Of a stretch of DNA of 64,000 nucleotides, positions 11,901 through 23,800 are shown piece after piece (position 1 is the stretch's first letter; the number at the start of each line of letters is the position of its first letter). The notes beneath the pieces are model-generated. The model was not told the origin of the DNA. It ran no database searches and saw only the letters and a list, made by a program, of their open reading frames with translations. The DNA is from Streptomyces sp. NBC_00091 (GTDB taxonomy: Bacteria; Actinomycetota; Actinomycetes; Streptomycetales; Streptomycetaceae), in the NCBI RefSeq assembly GCF_026343185.1, contig NZ_JAPEMA010000003.1, forward strand, positions 186,001 through 250,000, given 5' to 3'. The translations under genes were made by a program, and so were the position numbers.

Positions 11901-14900
11901 CCGGGCCCTCCAGCCCGAAGGCGTACGAGAGGCGGCCGGAGACGACGCTGCCGGAGGTGCCGGTGAGCAGGTAGCCCTCGGCGCTGTCGGCGGCGCGCTC
12001 CACGTGGCTGGCGTAGTCGTGGTACATGACGCCGGCGAAGACGCCGGTGCGCGTGCCCTTGCGTTCCGCCGGGTCGAGTCCGGCGCGTTCGAAGGCCTCC
12101 CAGGAGGCTTCGAGGAGGAGCCGCTGCTGCGGGTCCATGGTGACGGCCTCGCGCGGCGAGATCCCGAAGAGTTCGGGGTCGAAGTCGGCGGCGTCGTAGA
12201 GGAACCCGCCGTTGCGGGTGTACGAGGTGCCGGGGCGGCGTCCCTCGGGGTCGTAGAGGGCGTCGAGGTCCCAGCCGCGGTCGGTGGGGAATCCGGCGAC
12301 GGCGTCGCGGCCTTCGGTGACGAGCCGCCACAGGTCCTCGGGCGAGCCGACGCCGCCGGGGTAGCGGCAGGCCATGCCGACGATCGCGATCGGCTCGTCG
12401 GGGGCGTGGGCGGGCGCCGGGGTGGCCGGGGCGGGGGTGGTGGTGGCGGGGGTGAGGATCCCGGAGAGGACGTGACGGGCCAGGGCGGCCGGGGTGGGGT
12501 GGTCGAAGATGAGCGTGGCGGGGAGTTTCAGGCCGGTGGCGGCGTTCAGCCGGTTGCGCAGTTCGACGGCGGTGAGGGAGTCGAAGCCGAGTTCCTTGAA
12601 GGCCACCTCGGGGCGGATCGCGGAGGGGTCGGCATGGCCGAGCACGGCGGCGACCTGGCCGCTGACGAGGCCGAGGAGTTCGCGTTCGCGTTCGCTCTCG
12701 CCGAGCGGGGCGAGCCGCCGGGCGAGGGAGGAGGCCTCGGCGTCGGAGCCGGTTTCGACGGCGCGCCGGGCGGGGGTGCGGACGAGGGAGCGCAGCAGTG
12801 CGGGCAGCAGCCCGGCGGCGGCGCGCGTGCGCAGGGTCGCCGCGTCCAGGCGTACGGGGACCAGGACAGGTTCGGTGTCGGTATCGGTGTCGGTGTCGGC
12901 GACGGCCGCGTCGAGGGCGGCGAGGCCCTGGGCCGCGCTGAGCGGGAGGATGCCGGCGCGGGAGGCCCAGCCGAGGTCGCCGTCGGTGAGGTGACCGGTG
13001 AGGCCGCTGGTCTCCCACAGGCCCCAGGCGAGGGAGCGGGCCGGCAGGCCCTGGTCCTGGCGGTGGGCGGCGAGGGCGTCCATGAAGGCGTTGGCGGCCG
13101 CGTAGTTGGCCTGGCCGGGGTTGCCGAAGACACCCGCGGCGGAGGAGAAGAAGACGAGGGCGGTGAGGTCGAGGTCGCGGGTCAGCTCGTGGAGGTTCCA
13201 CGCGGCGTCCACCTTGGGACGCATCACCGCGTCCAGACGCTCGTCCGTCAGCGAGGCGATCAGACCGTCGTCCAGGACACCGGCCGCGTGGACCACACCC
13301 GTCAGGGGACGGTCCGCCGGGATCGCGGCCAGCAGCGAAGCCAGCGCCTCCCGGTCCGCAGCGTCACACGCCACGACCTCCACACCGGCACCCAACTCTC
13401 GTATGGAGTCGGCCAGTTCCAGAGCACCCGGCGCCTCCGGGCCACGACGGCCCGTCAGCAGCAGGTGCCGCACCCCGTGCTCGGTCACCAGATGCCGGGC
13501 CACCAGCGCACCCAGCGCACCGGTACCCCCGGTGACCAGCACCGTCCCCTCCGGGTTCCAGGGGGTGTCCCCGGTGGGTGCGGCGGTGGCGCGGACCAGG
13601 CGCGGGGCGAGGGCGGTGCCCGTGCGCAGGGCGAGCTGGGGTTCGCCGGTGGCGACGGCCCGTTCCAGGGCGGCGCGGGAGGCGTCGGTGCCGTCGAGGT
13701 CGGCGAGCTGGATGCGGTCGGGGTGTTCGGCCTGCGCCGAGCGGACCAGGCCCCACAGGGGGGCGAGGGTCAGGTCGGGCGCGGGGTCGCCGGGTCCGGT
13801 GCGGACCGCGCCGGTGGTGGTGACGACCAGGCGCAGGGCGGCGAGGCGTTCGTCGGCCAGCCAGTCACGGAGGGTGGCCAGGAGCGCGGCCGTGGCGGCG
13901 CGGGCTGCGCGGGCCGGGTCGTCACCGGAGCCGGAGTCCGCGTCGGGGCCGGTGGTGTCAGGGCCCGGGTGGGTGAGGAGGACGTGGGTGGGGGCGGCGG
14001 TTCCGGCGTCGAGGGCGGCGGTCAGCGCGCCGAGGTCGGGGAAGTCGGTGCCGCCGAGCTCGGCCCAGCCGCCGGCGGGCGCGTCGGCGGGCAGCGGGAC
14101 GTCGTTCCAGGTGACGCGGTGCAGGGTGTCCGTGCGGGCGCCCTGGAGGCGGTCGGGGGTGACGGACAGCAGGCTGAGGGCGTCCACGGTGGCGACGGGC
14201 CGGCCCTCGGGGTCGGCGAGGTCCACGGCGAGTTCGCCGGTGGCGGCCGGGGTGATGCGGACCCGCAGGGCGGGCGCTCCGGTGGCGTGCAGGCGCACTC
14301 CGCTCCACGCGAAGGGCAGCCGGACGCCGTCGAAAGCGGTGTCGGTCCCGAGGAGGGTGGCGTGCAGGGCGGCGTCGAGGAGGGCGGGGTGCAGGCCGTA
14401 GGCGGCCGCCTCCTCGCGCTGCGCGGAATCCAGCGCCACCTCCGCGTACACGGTCCCGCCCGCGCTCCAGGCGGCCTTCAGGCCCTGGAAGGCGGGCCCG
14501 TACGCGTAACCGGCCTCGGCCGTCCGCTCGTAGAACCCCCCGATGTCGACCGGCTGCGCACCGGCCGGCGGCCAGACGGCCAGGTCCACGGCGCCGGCGG
14601 GGGCGGCGGCGGGGGCGACGACGCCGGTGGCGTGCCGGGTCCAGGGGGTGTCCGCGCCGGAGTCGTCGGGCCGTGCGTGGACGGCCACCGGGCGGCTGCC
14701 GTCGGCGGCGGGTTCCGCGACCACGAGCTGGAGCTGGACGGTGCCGGTCGCGGGCAGGGCGAGGGGGGTCTCCAGGGTGAGCTCGCGCAGCTGTCCGCAG
14801 CCCGCCTCGTCGCCCGCGCGGACGGCGAGTTCGACGAAGGCGGTGCCGGGCAGGAGGACGGTGTCACCGACGGCGTGGTCGGCGAGCCAGGGGTGGCTGT

Positions 14901-17835
14901 GCAGGGAGATCCGGCCGGTGAGCAGGAAGCGGTCGCCGTCGGCGGCGCGTACGGACGCGCCCAGCAGCGGGTGTCCGGCGTCGGCCAGTCCCGCGGCGGA
15001 CACGTCGGCGCCGCCGGCCGCCGCCTCGGCCCAGTACCGGCGGCGCTGGAAGGCGTACGTGGGCAGGTCGGCCGTACGGGGGGCGTGTCCGGCGAGCACG
15101 GCGGGCCAGTCGGGGGAGGCGCCCCGGGTCCAGGCCTCGGCGAGGGAGGTGAGGAAGCGCTGCGGGCCGCCCTCGTCGCGGCGCAGGGAGCCGAGGGCGA
15201 CGGCGGGCACGCCGGCCGCGTCGATGGTCTCCTGGACGCCGACGGTGAGCACCGGGTGGGCGCTGACCTCGATGAAGAAGCCGTGGCCGCGTTCGAGGAG
15301 GGCGCGGATGCCGTCCTCGAAGCGCACGGTCCGGCGCAGGTTGGTGTACCAGTACTCGGCGTCGAGTTCGGTGCCGTCGACGGGCCGTCCGGTGACCGTG
15401 GAGAGGAACGGCACGCGGGTCTTGCGCGGGGTGATGCCGGCGAGGGCGCCGATGACGGCTTCGCGGATCTCTTCGACCTGGGGGCCGTGGGAGGCGTAGT
15501 CGACGTTGACGCGGCGGGCGCGGACGCCGTCGGCCTCACAGGCGGCGAGCAGTTCGTCGAGGGCCTGCGGAGTGCCGGAGACGACGGTGGAGCGGGGGCC
15601 GTTGACGGCGGCGACGGCGAGCCGGTCGCCCCAGGCGCGGATGCGTTCCGCGACGGCGTCGGCGGTGTCGGCGACGGACATCATGCCGCCCTTGCCGGCC
15701 AGCGCGAGGAGGGCCTTGGCGCGCAGCGCGGAGACCTTCGCGGCGTCCTGGAGCGACAGGGCGCCGGAGACGGCGGCCGCGGCGATCTCTCCCTGGGAGT
15801 GGCCGACGACTGCGGCGGGTTCGATGCCGCTCGCCCGCCACAGCTCGGCGAGGGAGACCATGACGGCCCACAGGACGGGCTGGACGACGTCGACGCGGTC
15901 GAAGCCGGGTGCGCCGTCCTCCTGGCGCAGGACGGCGAGGAGGGACCAGTCGGTGTACGGGGCGAGGGCCGCGGCGCACTCGTCGAGGCGGGCGGCGAAC
16001 GCCGGGGAGGAGCCGTACAGTTCGACGGCCATGCCCACCCATTGGGAGCCCTGCCCGGGGAAGACGAAGGCGGTCTTGCCCTCGATGTCGGCGGTGCCCT
16101 CGACGAGCCGGGCGGCGCTCTCGCCGGCGGCGAGCCGGGCGAGCGCGTCCAGCCGGGCGTCCGCGCCAGCGTCGGTTCCGCCGTCGGCGCCGGTGTCCGG
16201 GCCGGCGACGACGACCGCGCGGTGGGCCAGTGCGGAGCGGGTGACGGCGAGGGAGAGGGCGGTGTCGGCGGGGCGCGGGGCGTCCGCGCCGGCGTCGGTA
16301 CCGGCGTCCGTACCGGCGGCGAAGGCGTGCAGCCGGCCGGCCTGGCCGCGCAGGGCGGCCTCGCTGTGGCCGGAGAGCGGCCAGGGCGTGGGGGCCTCGG
16401 CCGTGAAGGGGGCGGGGCCGGCCGCCGCGGCGGGGGCGTCCTCCTCGGCGGGTGCGGCCTGCTCCAGGATGAGGTGGGCGTTGGTGCCGCTGATGCCGAA
16501 GGCGGAGACGGCGGCCCGGCGGGGGCGTTCGCGGTCGGGCCACTCCTGGGCGTCGGTGAGGAGTTCGACGGCGCCGGCCGACCAGTCGACGTGCGGGGTG
16601 GGCTCGTCGACGTGGAGGGTCTTGGGGAGGACGCCGTTGCGGATCGCCATCGTCATCTTGATGACACCGGCGATGCCGGCGGCCGCGGCGGTGTGTCCGA
16701 TGTTGGTCTTCAGCGAGCCCAGCCACAGCGGGGCGTCCTGCGGCCGGTCCTGGCCGTAGGTGGCGATGACGGCCTGCGCCTCGATCGGGTCGCCGAGGGT
16801 GGTGCCGGTGCCGTGCGCCTCGACGACGTCGACGTCCCGCCCGCGCAGCCGGGCGTTGGCCAGGGCCTGGCGGATGACGCGCTGCTGGGAGGGGCCGTTG
16901 GGGGCGGCGAGGCCGTTGCTGGCGCCGTCCTGGTTGGTGGCGGAGCCCCGGATGACGGCGAGGACGCGGTGACCGTTGCGGCGGGCGTCGGAGAGCCGTT
17001 CGAGGACGATCACGCCGACGCCCTCGCCCCAGCCGGTGCCGTCGGCGGCGGCCGCGAAGGCCTTGCAGCGGCCGTCCTCGGACAGGCCGCGCTGGCGGCT
17101 GAACTCGACGAACAGGCCGGGGACGGACATGACGCTCACGCCGCCGGCGAGCGCCATCGAGCACTCGCCGTTGCGGAGCGCCTGGGCGGCGAGGTGCAGG
17201 GCGACCAGCGAGGAGGAGCAGGCGGTGTCGACGGTGACGGCCGGGCCCTCGAAGCCGTAGTGGTAGGCGAGCCGTCCGGAGACGACGCTGCCGGAGGTGC
17301 CGGTGAGGGAGTAGCCCTCGGCGCCGCCCTGGGTGTTGTGGCCTCCGACGATGTAGGCGGGCGTCGCCGCGCCCACGTACACGCCGGTCTGGGTGCCCTT
17401 GAGGGTGCCGGGGTCGAGCCCGGCCCGTTCCAGCGCCTCCCAGGAGGTCTCCAGCAGGACCCGCTGCTGCGGGTCCATGGCCAGTGCCTCGCGCGGGGAG
17501 ATGCCGAACAGGCCGGGGTCGAACTCCGGCGCGTCGTGCAGGAAGCCGCCGGAGCGGGTGTACGTGGTCCCGGGGTGATCGGGGTCCGGGTGGTAGAGGG
17601 TGTCCAGGTCCCAGCCCCGGTCGGCCGGGAACCCGGATATCGCGTCGCGTCCCTCCGCGACCAGCCGCCACAACTCCTCGGGGGAGCGGACCCCGCCCGG
17701 GTAGCGGCAGGCCATGCCCACCAGGGCGATCGGCTCGCTGCCCCGGCTCTCGGCCTCACTGAGCCGCTGCCGGGTCTCGTGGAGCTCGGCGGCCACTCGC
17801 TTGAGGGACTCGACCAGCTTGTCCTCGTTCGCCAT
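5977..17835 (-). CDS. Type I modular polyketide synthase, modules 3 and 4
   Basis: Second PKS subunit, 3952 residues. ATG start at 17835 with a GGAAGGA about ten bases upstream. It opens with a coiled-coil docking helix (first 30 residues) and ends in an acidic C-terminal docking segment. Module 3: KS (Cys206), AT with GHSQGE (Ser680) and YASH (Tyr780), so methylmalonyl type; DH (His987, motif [10 protein letters not shown], with Asp where Gly is usual); KR with TGGTG near 1432 and a VLDD motif (B-type); ACP (Ser1753). Module 4: KS (Cys1986), malonyl AT (HAFH, His2519), DH (His2727, intact [10 protein letters not shown]), ER (LNFRD near 3219, GGVGM near 3325), KR (TGGTG near 3511, VDD motif), ACP (Ser3825). 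Expected chemistry: module 3 leaves a methyl-branched alkene, module 4 a saturated two-carbon unit. It sits 38 bp after the loading-module gene and 45 bp before the next PKS gene. Confidence 0.97.
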   Translation of the reverse strand: MANEDKLVESLKRVAAELHETRQRLSEAESRGSEPIALVGMACRYPGGVRSPEELWRLVAEGRDAISGFPADRGWDLDTLYHPDPDHPGTTYTRSGGFLHDAPEFDPGLFGISPREALAMDPQQRVLLETSWEALERAGLDPGTLKGTQTGVYVGAATPAYIVGGHNTQGGAEGYSLTGTSGSVVSGRLAYHYGFEGPAVTVDTACSSSLVALHLAAQALRNGECSMALAGGVSVMSVPGLFVEFSRQRGLSEDGRCKAFAAAADGTGWGEGVGVIVLERLSDARRNGHRVLAVIRGSATNQDGASNGLAAPNGPSQQRVIRQALANARLRGRDVDVVEAHGTGTTLGDPIEAQAVIATYGQDRPQDAPLWLGSLKTNIGHTAAAAGIAGVIKMTMAIRNGVLPKTLHVDEPTPHVDWSAGAVELLTDAQEWPDRERPRRAAVSAFGISGTNAHLILEQAAPAEEDAPAAAAGPAPFTAEAPTPWPLSGHSEAALRGQAGRLHAFAAGTDAGTDAGADAPRPADTALSLAVTRSALAHRAVVVAGPDTGADGGTDAGADARLDALARLAAGESAARLVEGTADIEGKTAFVFPGQGSQWVGMAVELYGSSPAFAARLDECAAALAPYTDWSLLAVLRQEDGAPGFDRVDVVQPVLWAVMVSLAELWRASGIEPAAVVGHSQGEIAAAAVSGALSLQDAAKVSALRAKALLALAGKGGMMSVADTADAVAERIRAWGDRLAVAAVNGPRSTVVSGTPQALDELLAACEADGVRARRVNVDYASHGPQVEEIREAVIGALAGITPRKTRVPFLSTVTGRPVDGTELDAEYWYTNLRRTVRFEDGIRALLERGHGFFIEVSAHPVLTVGVQETIDAAGVPAVALGSLRRDEGGPQRFLTSLAEAWTRGASPDWPAVLAGHAPRTADLPTYAFQRRRYWAEAAAGGADVSAAGLADAGHPLLGASVRAADGDRFLLTGRISLHSHPWLADHAVGDTVLLPGTAFVELAVRAGDEAGCGQLRELTLETPLALPATGTVQLQLVVAEPAADGSRPVAVHARPDDSGADTPWTRHATGVVAPAAAPAGAVDLAVWPPAGAQPVDIGGFYERTAEAGYAYGPAFQGLKAAWSAGGTVYAEVALDSAQREEAAAYGLHPALLDAALHATLLGTDTAFDGVRLPFAWSGVRLHATGAPALRVRITPAATGELAVDLADPEGRPVATVDALSLLSVTPDRLQGARTDTLHRVTWNDVPLPADAPAGGWAELGGTDFPDLGALTAALDAGTAAPTHVLLTHPGPDTTGPDADSGSGDDPARAARAATAALLATLRDWLADERLAALRLVVTTTGAVRTGPGDPAPDLTLAPLWGLVRSAQAEHPDRIQLADLDGTDASRAALERAVATGEPQLALRTGTALAPRLVRATAAPTGDTPWNPEGTVLVTGGTGALGALVARHLVTEHGVRHLLLTGRRGPEAPGALELADSIRELGAGVEVVACDAADREALASLLAAIPADRPLTGVVHAAGVLDDGLIASLTDERLDAVMRPKVDAAWNLHELTRDLDLTALVFFSSAAGVFGNPGQANYAAANAFMDALAAHRQDQGLPARSLAWGLWETSGLTGHLTDGDLGWASRAGILPLSAAQGLAALDAAVADTDTDTDTEPVLVPVRLDAATLRTRAAAGLLPALLRSLVRTPARRAVETGSDAEASSLARRLAPLGESERERELLGLVSGQVAAVLGHADPSAIRPEVAFKELGFDSLTAVELRNRLNAATGLKLPATLIFDHPTPAALARHVLSGILTPATTTPAPATPAPAHAPDEPIAIVGMACRYPGGVGSPEDLWRLVTEGRDAVAGFPTDRGWDLDALYDPEGRRPGTSYTRNGGFLYDAADFDPELFGISPREAVTMDPQQRLLLEASWEAFERAGLDPAERKGTRTGVFAGVMYHDYASHVERAADSAEGYLLTGTSGSVVSGRLSYAFGLEGPAVTVDTACSSSLVALHLAAQALRAGECTMALAGGVTVMATPSVFVEFSKQRGLSADGRCKSFSAAADGAGWSEGAGVLLLEKLSDAQANGHRVLAVLRGSAVNQDGASNGLTAPNGPSQQRVIEQALANARLTTHDVDAVEAHGTGTTLGDPIEAQALLATYGQDRPEDRPLWLGSVKSNIGHAQAAAGVAGVIKMVMALREGILPKTLHVDEPSAHVDWSAGAVELLTESVEWPQTGRPRRAGVSSFGASGTNAHVVLEQAPATAPALAAPDTDGGPVTWTVSGRGPEALRAQAARLAAYARTHTGLDPRAVAHSLATTRSALEHRGAVTATGLDGLLAGLDALTEATKAPVQPGKLAFLFSGQGAQRPGMGRELYEAQPVFAAAFDEVCGHFDFPLKDLVFGGGEEIDRTEFTQPALFAIEVALYRLAESYGIRPDFVAGHSIGEIAAAHVAGVLSLADAARLVAARGALMGALPEGGAMVSVRATEDEVRPLLSADVDIAAVNGPSSLVISGAEQAVLEVAAKLAEQGRKTKRLTVSHAFHSPLMEPMLEAFREVAEGLSYGTPAIPVVSNVTGEEITEFTAAYWVEHVRGAVRFADGVRYLAEQQGVGHFLELGPQGVLAAMAGESLPEAFSGLLTPVLRKDRPEPEAFLGALAEAWTRGLPVDRAALAGGTAAAPAAVDLPTYAFQRSRYWPRPAASASADVLAAGLGAAGHPLLGATVTPADGGQLLLTGRLSLHSHPWLADHAVAGTVLLPGTAFVELALRAGDEAGCGELEELTIETPLVIPDRGGVLLQVLVGAVDEDGGRPVSVHSRPEDADAVWTRHAAGRLAPAPETAPEPLSDLAVWPPADAEPVDLDGFYEGLAAAGYGYGQAFQGLARAWRRSDGDVVFAEVGLPDAQQDEAGWFALHPALLDAALHGLAVAGPATDAGQVRLPFAWSGVRLHAVGASRLRVRLTPAGPDSLSLDIADPAGNPVVSVASLATRTVAAEQLTAAVAGAGHSDALYRLDWTAAPPAAGTAGGPRVAIGGAGADHADLASLRAALDEGAPVPAAVLLHAGSLAVAPAGGLAGAAHGTTAALLDTLQTWLADERLGATRLVVVTRGAVAVLPGEDVTDLAQAPLWGLVRAAQAENPGRFVLLDTDPDTETDPGTGLAFPDAVFTGDEPQAALRDGALLVPRLVRAAGASAAGGAPVLPAGSSWILNSTKAGTLDSLGFVPSPAAGMELAEGEIRVAVRAAGLNFRDVMIALGMYPGLARMGNEGAGIVTEVGPGVTGVEVGDKVTGLIRGAFGPVAVVDHRLVVRIPDGWTFEQAAAIPTVFLTAYYGLVDLAGLKAGERVLVHATAGGVGMAAVQLIRHLGAEVFGTASEGKWDVLRELGLDEAHIASSRDASFEERFSAATGGEGVDVVLDCLAGELVDASLRLLPRGGRFLEMGKTDVRDPEEVARLHPGVTYQAFDMVEGAGPERIGEMLAELGRLFEAGVLRPLPVRAWDIRRAPEAFRFMSQAKHVGKIVLTVPQGWDPAGTVLITGGTGTLGALVAKHLVTEHGVRNLLLAGRRGPDAPGAAELVAEIAELGATAEVVACDAADRDALAALLAAVPADRPLRGVVHTAGIVDDGVLGSLDADRLARVLRPKVDAAVNLHELTRDLDLTAFVLYSSVAGVMGGPGQGNYAAANAFLDALAQHRRAQGLPGVSLAWGQWAESSGMTAGLDTADLARMSRSGVLPLATEQGLALFDEAARHDEALLAAVRLDTTALRGQADAGRLPGVLKGLVRASVRRAAGEAAAAPGASALAERLSRLTGAERAEALLDLVRSQVATVLAHPNPAAIDTERGFLDLGFDSLTAVELRNGLGAATGLRLPTTLIFDYPSPAALAGFLHTELDPGEGSREAAVLDAMAGWEAAVAALPEGSDGRERAVNRLRSILWKLEQTDTETDTDDEAQTSDGTAEITSASDDEMFALIEKELGLS
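13265..13554 (-). repeat. KR segment of module 3 nearly identical to module 1
   Basis: This 290-bp stretch inside the module 3 KR matches 25150-25439 in module 1 without gaps; I count two mismatches. The sequence just upstream and downstream is visibly more divergent. This points to recent gene conversion or recombination between modules. Confidence 0.85.
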
Positions 17836-17873
17836 CGCGGCGTGTCCTTCCCTGTTCTCGCGGTCGCCGGGGA

Positions 17874-20800
17874 TCAGGAGACCCCGAGCTCGTTCTGGAT
17901 GAAGTCGAGTACCTCGTCGGCCGAGGCCGACTGGAGCCGGTCCGCCACGTCCTCCCCGCCGGCGGACGCCGTCGGTGCGGAGGCGGACGCGGCCGCCTTC
18001 CAGCGCTGGAGGAGTTCCTCGATGCGGCCGGTCACCTCGTCGTGTCCGGGTGCCTCCGGGTCGGCGGCGAGCACGGCCACTTCGAAGCGGCCGAGTTCGG
18101 CGAGCAGGTCGGCGCCGGGGGTGGCGGCGGCCTCCTCGGGTACCAGCTCGTTCAGCAGGTGCTTGGCGAGCGTGCTGGCCGTCGGGTAGTCGAAGATCAG
18201 CGTGGGGGGCAGCCGCAGTCCGGTGGCGGCCCCCAGCCGGTTGCGGAACTCGACGGCGGTCAGCGAGTCGAAGCCGAGTTCCTTGAAGGTGCGGTCCGCG
18301 CCGACGGCGGCGGGCGCCCCGTGTCCGAGGACGGTGGCGACGTTGGTCCGCACCAGCTCCAGCAGCAGGTGCTCCCGCTCCGATTCCGGCTGGGCGGCGA
18401 GCCGCCGGCCCAACGGCTCGGCGCCCTCGGCGACGGCCGGTCCGGCGATGCGGCGTGCCGGGGCGCGTACGAGGCCCTTGAGCACGTCGGGCAGGGAGCC
18501 GTCGCGGGCCTGCCCGCGCAGGCCGGCCAGGTCCAGCCGGACGGGGGCGAGCAGCGCCTCGTCCTGGCGCAGGGACTCGTCGAGGAGGGCCAGGCCCTGC
18601 TCGTTGGTCATGGGCAGGAAGCCGGACCGGCCGAGGCGGGCGAGGTCGGTGGTGTCGAGTCCGGCGGTCATACCGCTGGACTCGGCCCAGTGGCCCCAGG
18701 CGAGGGAGATGCCCGGCCGTCCGTGGGCGCGCCGGTGCTGGGCGAGGGCGTCCAGGAAGGAGTTGCCCGCCGCGTAGTTGGCCTGGCCCGCGTTGCCGAG
18801 GACGCCGGCCGCCGACGAGTAGAGGACGAAGGCGGTCAGGTCCAGGTCGTGGGTGAGTTCGTGCAGGTTGACGGCGGCGTCGACCTTGGGCCGCAGTACG
18901 CGGGCCAGCCGGTCCGGGGTCAGGGCCTCCAGGACGCCGTCGTCGACGACTCCGGCGGTGTGGACGACTCCGCGCAGCGGCCGGTCGGCGGGGACGGCGG
19001 CGAGCAGGGCGGCCAGTGCGTCGCGGTCGGCGGCGTCGCAGGACACCACCTCGGCCGTGGCACCCAACTCGGCTATTTCAGCGACCAGTTCGGCTGCCCC
19101 GGGGGCGTCCGGGCCGCGTCGGCCGGCCAGCATCAGGTTCCGTACGCCGTGCGTCGTGACCAGGTGCTTGGCGACCAGCGCGCCCAGGGTGCCCGTACCG
19201 CCCGTGATCAGGACGGTGCCGGCCGGGTCCCAGCCCTGCGGGACCGTCAGGACGATCTTGCCCACGTGCTTGGCCTGGCTCATGAACCGGAACGCCTCCG
19301 GCGCCCGCCGGATGTCCCACGTACGGACCGGCAGCGGCCGCAGTACGCCCGCCTCGAACAGCCGGGCGAGCTCCGTCAGCATCTCCCCGATCCGCTCGGG
19401 ACCGGCCTCCATCAGGTCGAAGGCCTGGTAGCGCACGCCCGGGTAGGCGTCGGCCACGTCCTGCGGGTCGCGGATGTCGGTCTTGCCCATCTCGATGAAG
19501 CGGCCGCCGCGCGGCAGCAGCCTCAGCGAGGCGTCGACCAGTTCCCCGGCCAGGCAGTCCAGGACCACGTCCATGCCCCGGCCGCCGGTCGCGTGCGTGA
19601 ACCGCTGCTCGAAGGAGGTCGAGCGGGAGGACCCGTAGTGGGCGCCCTCCAGCCTGACCTGCCGGCGCAGTACGTCCCACTTGCCCTCGCTGGCCGTGCC
19701 GAACACCTCGGCACCCAGGTGGCGGGCCAGCTGGACGGCGGCCATGCCCACGCCGCCGGCCGCCGAGTGCACGAGGACGCGTTCCCCGGCCTTCAGCCCG
19801 GCCAGGTCGACCAGCCCGTAGTAGGCGGTCAGGAACACCGCGGGCACGGAGGCGGCCTGCTCGAAGGACCAGCCCTCGGGCATCCGCGCCACCATGCGCG
19901 CGTCGGCGACGGCCGCCTCGCCGAACGCGTGCGGGACCATGCCCATCACCCGGTCGCCGGGGGCGAGGTGGGTGACGCCCGGGCCCGTCTCGGTGACGAC
20001 GCCGGAGGCCTCGCTGCCCAGGACGATCTTGTCCGGGTACATGCCGAGCGCCATCAGGACGTCACGGAAGTTCAGACCGGCGGCACGGACCGCGAGCCGC
20101 ACCTGGCCGGGGGCCAGCGGCTCGGCCGCCTCCGGGAACGGGACGAGGGCCAGGCTCTCCAGGGTGCCGCCGCCGGTGGTGTCGAGCCGCCAGTACGGGG
20201 CGTCCTGCGGCGGGGCGAGCAGGGCCCCCGCGTCGGCGCGGGCCAGGCGCGGGACGAGGAACTCCCCGTCGCGGACGGCGATCTGGCTCTCGCCGGTGGC
20301 GACGGCCGGGATCACCGGGGCGTCCTCGACGGCGGTGTCCGTGTCGATCAGCACGAGCCGGCCGGGGTTCTCGGCCTGCGCGGAGCGCACCAGGCCCCAC
20401 AGCCCGGCGTGCGTCAGGTCGGTGACGTCCTCGCCCGGGCGGGCCGCGACCGCGCCGCGCGTCGCCACGACCAGGCGGGACGAGGCGAACGCGGGCTCGG
20501 CGAGCCAGTGCTGGAGCGTGCTCAGCAGACCTTCGGTGGCCTCCCGTACGCCGTCCGCCCGTACGGCGGTACGCGTCCGGGCGACCGGCAGCAGCACCGC
20601 GTCGGGGGCGGGGGCGCCGCCCGCGACGGCGGCGGCCAGCGCCTCGAGGTCGGGGTGGGCCGGCAGGCCCCCCTCGTCGGGGTCGGCCGGGGAGCCGAGC
20701 ACCGCCCAGTTCAGCTGCGGTGCGTCGGCGGCGGTGACCGTCGTCCAGTCGACCCGGTACAGGGCGTCCTGGTCGGCCGACCTCGCCCGGTGCAGCTGGT

Positions 20801-23800
20801 CGTGGGAGACCGGCAGCAGGGTGAGGGAGTCGATGGTCGCGACCGGCAGCCCGGCCGGGTCCACGACGGTGACCGCCACCGCGTCGGCGCCCGCGGGCAC
20901 CAGGCGGACCCGTACGGCCGAGGCCCCCTCGGCGTGCACGGTCACCCCGCTCCAGGCGAAGGGCAGCCGCAGACCGCTGTCGGCACCGGACGCGACGTCG
21001 AGCAGCATGCCGTGCAGGGAGGCGTCGAGCAGGGCCGGGTGCACGCCGAAGGCGGCGGCCTCCTCCTGCCGGTCCGGGTCGAGGACGACCTCGGCGTAGA
21101 CCTCCTCGCCGGACCGCCAGGCGGCCTTGAGGCCCTGGAAGGCGGGCCCGTAGGCGTAACCGGCCTCGGCGAGGCCCTCGTAGAACCCGCGCAGGTCGAC
21201 GGGCCGGGCCCCGGCCGGCGGCCACACCGCGAACTCCGCGCCGCTCGGCGCGGGCCCGGCGGCGGTGAGGGTACCGGTGGCGTGCCGGGTCCACGGCAGG
21301 GCCGCCTCGGCGCCTTCCGGCCGCGAGTGGATCACGATGCTGCGGGAGCCCGACTCCTCGTCCGGGGCGCCCACGGCGATCTGGAGGCGGGCCGCGCCGT
21401 GCTCCGGGAGCGCGAGCGGGGCTTCCAGGGTCAGCTCCTCCAGGCGGCCGCAGCCCGCTTCGTCGCCCGCGCGGAGCGCGAGTTCCACGAAGGCGGTGCC
21501 GGGCAGCAGGACCGTGCCGGCCACCGCGTGGTCGACGGCCCACGGAAGGGTGTCGGCGGACAGCCGGCCGGTGAGGACCAGCCCGTCCCCGTCGGCCAGG
21601 TCGACCGAGGCGCCGAGCAGCGGGTGGGCGGCGGAGGTGAGGCCGAGTCCGGCCGCCGCGCCGTTCGAGGTGCGGGAGGGGGCGAGCCAGAACCGCTCGT
21701 GTTCGAAGGCGTACGTCGGGAGGTCCACCCGGCGGGCCGGGCGGCCGGCGAGGAGCGGGGTCCAGTCGACGGGCAGGCCGCGGGTCCAGGCCTCGGCGAG
21801 GGCGCCGAGGAAGGCCTCCGGCTCGGGACGGTCCTTGCGCAGGACGGGGGTCAGCAGCCCGGAGAAGGCCTCGGGCAGGCTCTCCCCCGCCATCGCGGCG
21901 AGGACGCCCTGGGGGCCCAGCTCCAGGAAGTGGCCCACACCCTGCTCCTCGGCGAGGTACCGGACCCCGTCGGCGAAACGGACGGCGCCACGGACGTGCT
22001 CCACCCAGTAGTCGGCCGTGAACTCGGTGATCTGCCCGCCGGTCACGTTCGAGACGACCGGGATCGCGGGAGCGGTGTAGGTGAGGGATTCCGCGACCTC
22101 GCGGAAGGCCTCCAGCATCGGCTCCATGAGGGGCGAGTGGAAAGCGTGCGAGACCGTGAGGCGCTTGGTCTTGTGACCCTGCTCGGCCAGCTGCGCAGCC
22201 ACCTCCAGGACAGTCGCCTCCGCGCCCGAAATCACCACGGACTCCGGGCCGTTGACCGCAGCGATGTCGACATCGCCGCTCAGCAGCGGGCGGACCTCGT
22301 CCTCGGTGGCCCGTACGGAGACCATCGCCCCGCCCTCGGGCAGGGCGCCCATCAGAGCACCACGCGCCGCGACCAGACGGGCCGCGTCAGCAAGGGAGAG
22401 AGCCCCCGCCACATGCGCGGCCGCGATCTCGCCGATGGAGTGACCTGCCACGAAGTCGGGGCGCAGACCCAGAGACTCGGCCAGGCGGTACAGGGCCACC
22501 TCGATGGCGAAGAGGGCGGGCTGGGTGAACTCCGTACGGTGGACCTCCTCCCCGCCGCCGAAGACGAGGTCCTTCAGCGGGAAGTCGAAGTGTCCGCACA
22601 CCTCGTCGAAGGCCGCCGCGAACACCGGCTGGGCCTCGTACAGCTCACGGCCCATCCCCGGCCGCTGCGCGCCCTGACCCGAGAACAGGAAGGCGAGCCG
22701 CTCGCCGGTGCCCGTGAGGCCCTGGGTCACGCCGGGCGCGCCCGTGCCCTCGGCGAGGGCGCGGAGTCCGGCCGCGAAGCCGTCCCGGTCCTCGGCGAGC
22801 ACCACCGCGCGGTGCTCCAGCGGCGACCGGGTGGTCAGCAGTGCGGTGGCGACGTCCGCGGCCGGGACGGAGCCGTCCAGGTCCAGCAGCCGTGCGGCCT
22901 GGCCGCGCAGTGCTCCGGCGCTGCGCGCCGAGACCACCCAGGGCAGCAGCTGGGCGGGCTCGGGCTGCTGCTCCGTGGCGGGCGCGGGCTCCTGCGGCCC
23001 CTGCTCGATGATCACGTGGGCGTTGGTGCCGCTGATGCCGAACGAGGAGATGCCGGCCCGGCGCGGGCGGCCGGTCTGCGGCCACTCCACGGCCTCGGTG
23101 AGCAGCTCCACGGCGCCCGCGGACCAGAGCACCTCGGGTGTGGGCTCGTCGGCGTGCAGGGTCTTCGGGAGGACCCCCTCGCGCATGGCCATGACCATCT
23201 TGATGACGCCCGCGACGCCGGCGGCGGCCTGGGCGTGTCCGATGTTCGACTTCAGCGAGCCGAGCCACAGCGGCCGGTCCTCGTGCCGGTCCTGGCCGTA
23301 GGCGGCGAGGAGGGCCTGGGCCTCGATGGGGTCGCCGAGGGTGGTGCCGGTGCCGTGGGCCTCGACGGCGTCCACGTCCTGCGGGGCGAGCCGGGCGTTG
23401 GCGAGGGCCTGGCGGATCACGCGCTGCTGGGCGGGGCCGTTGGGGGCGGTCAGGCCGTTGCTGGCGCCGTCCTGGTTGGTGGCCGTCCCCCGGACGACGG
23501 CGAGGACGCGGTGGCCGTTGCGGCGGGCGTCGGAGAGCTTCTCCAGGAGGAGCACGCCCACGCCCTCGGCCCAGCCGGTGCCGTCGGCGTCGGCGGAGAA
23601 GGACTTGCAGCGGCCGTCGGCGGCCATGCCGCGCTGGCGGCTGAACTCGACGAACACGCCGGGGGTGGCCATGACGGCCACGCCGCCGGCCAGCGCCATC
23701 GTGCACTCGCCCTGGCGCAGGGACTGCGCGGCCAGGTGCAGGGCGACCAGTGAGGAGGAGCAGGCGGTGTCGACGGTGACGGCCGGGCCCTCCAGCCCGA

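Noticed and set aside
4348..18189. Very long plus-strand open frame (over 4600 codons) opposite the PKS genes
   Set aside because: It is antisense to continuous, motif-rich PKS domains. Its translation is low-complexity Gly/Arg/Ala/Val and follows from the GC bias.
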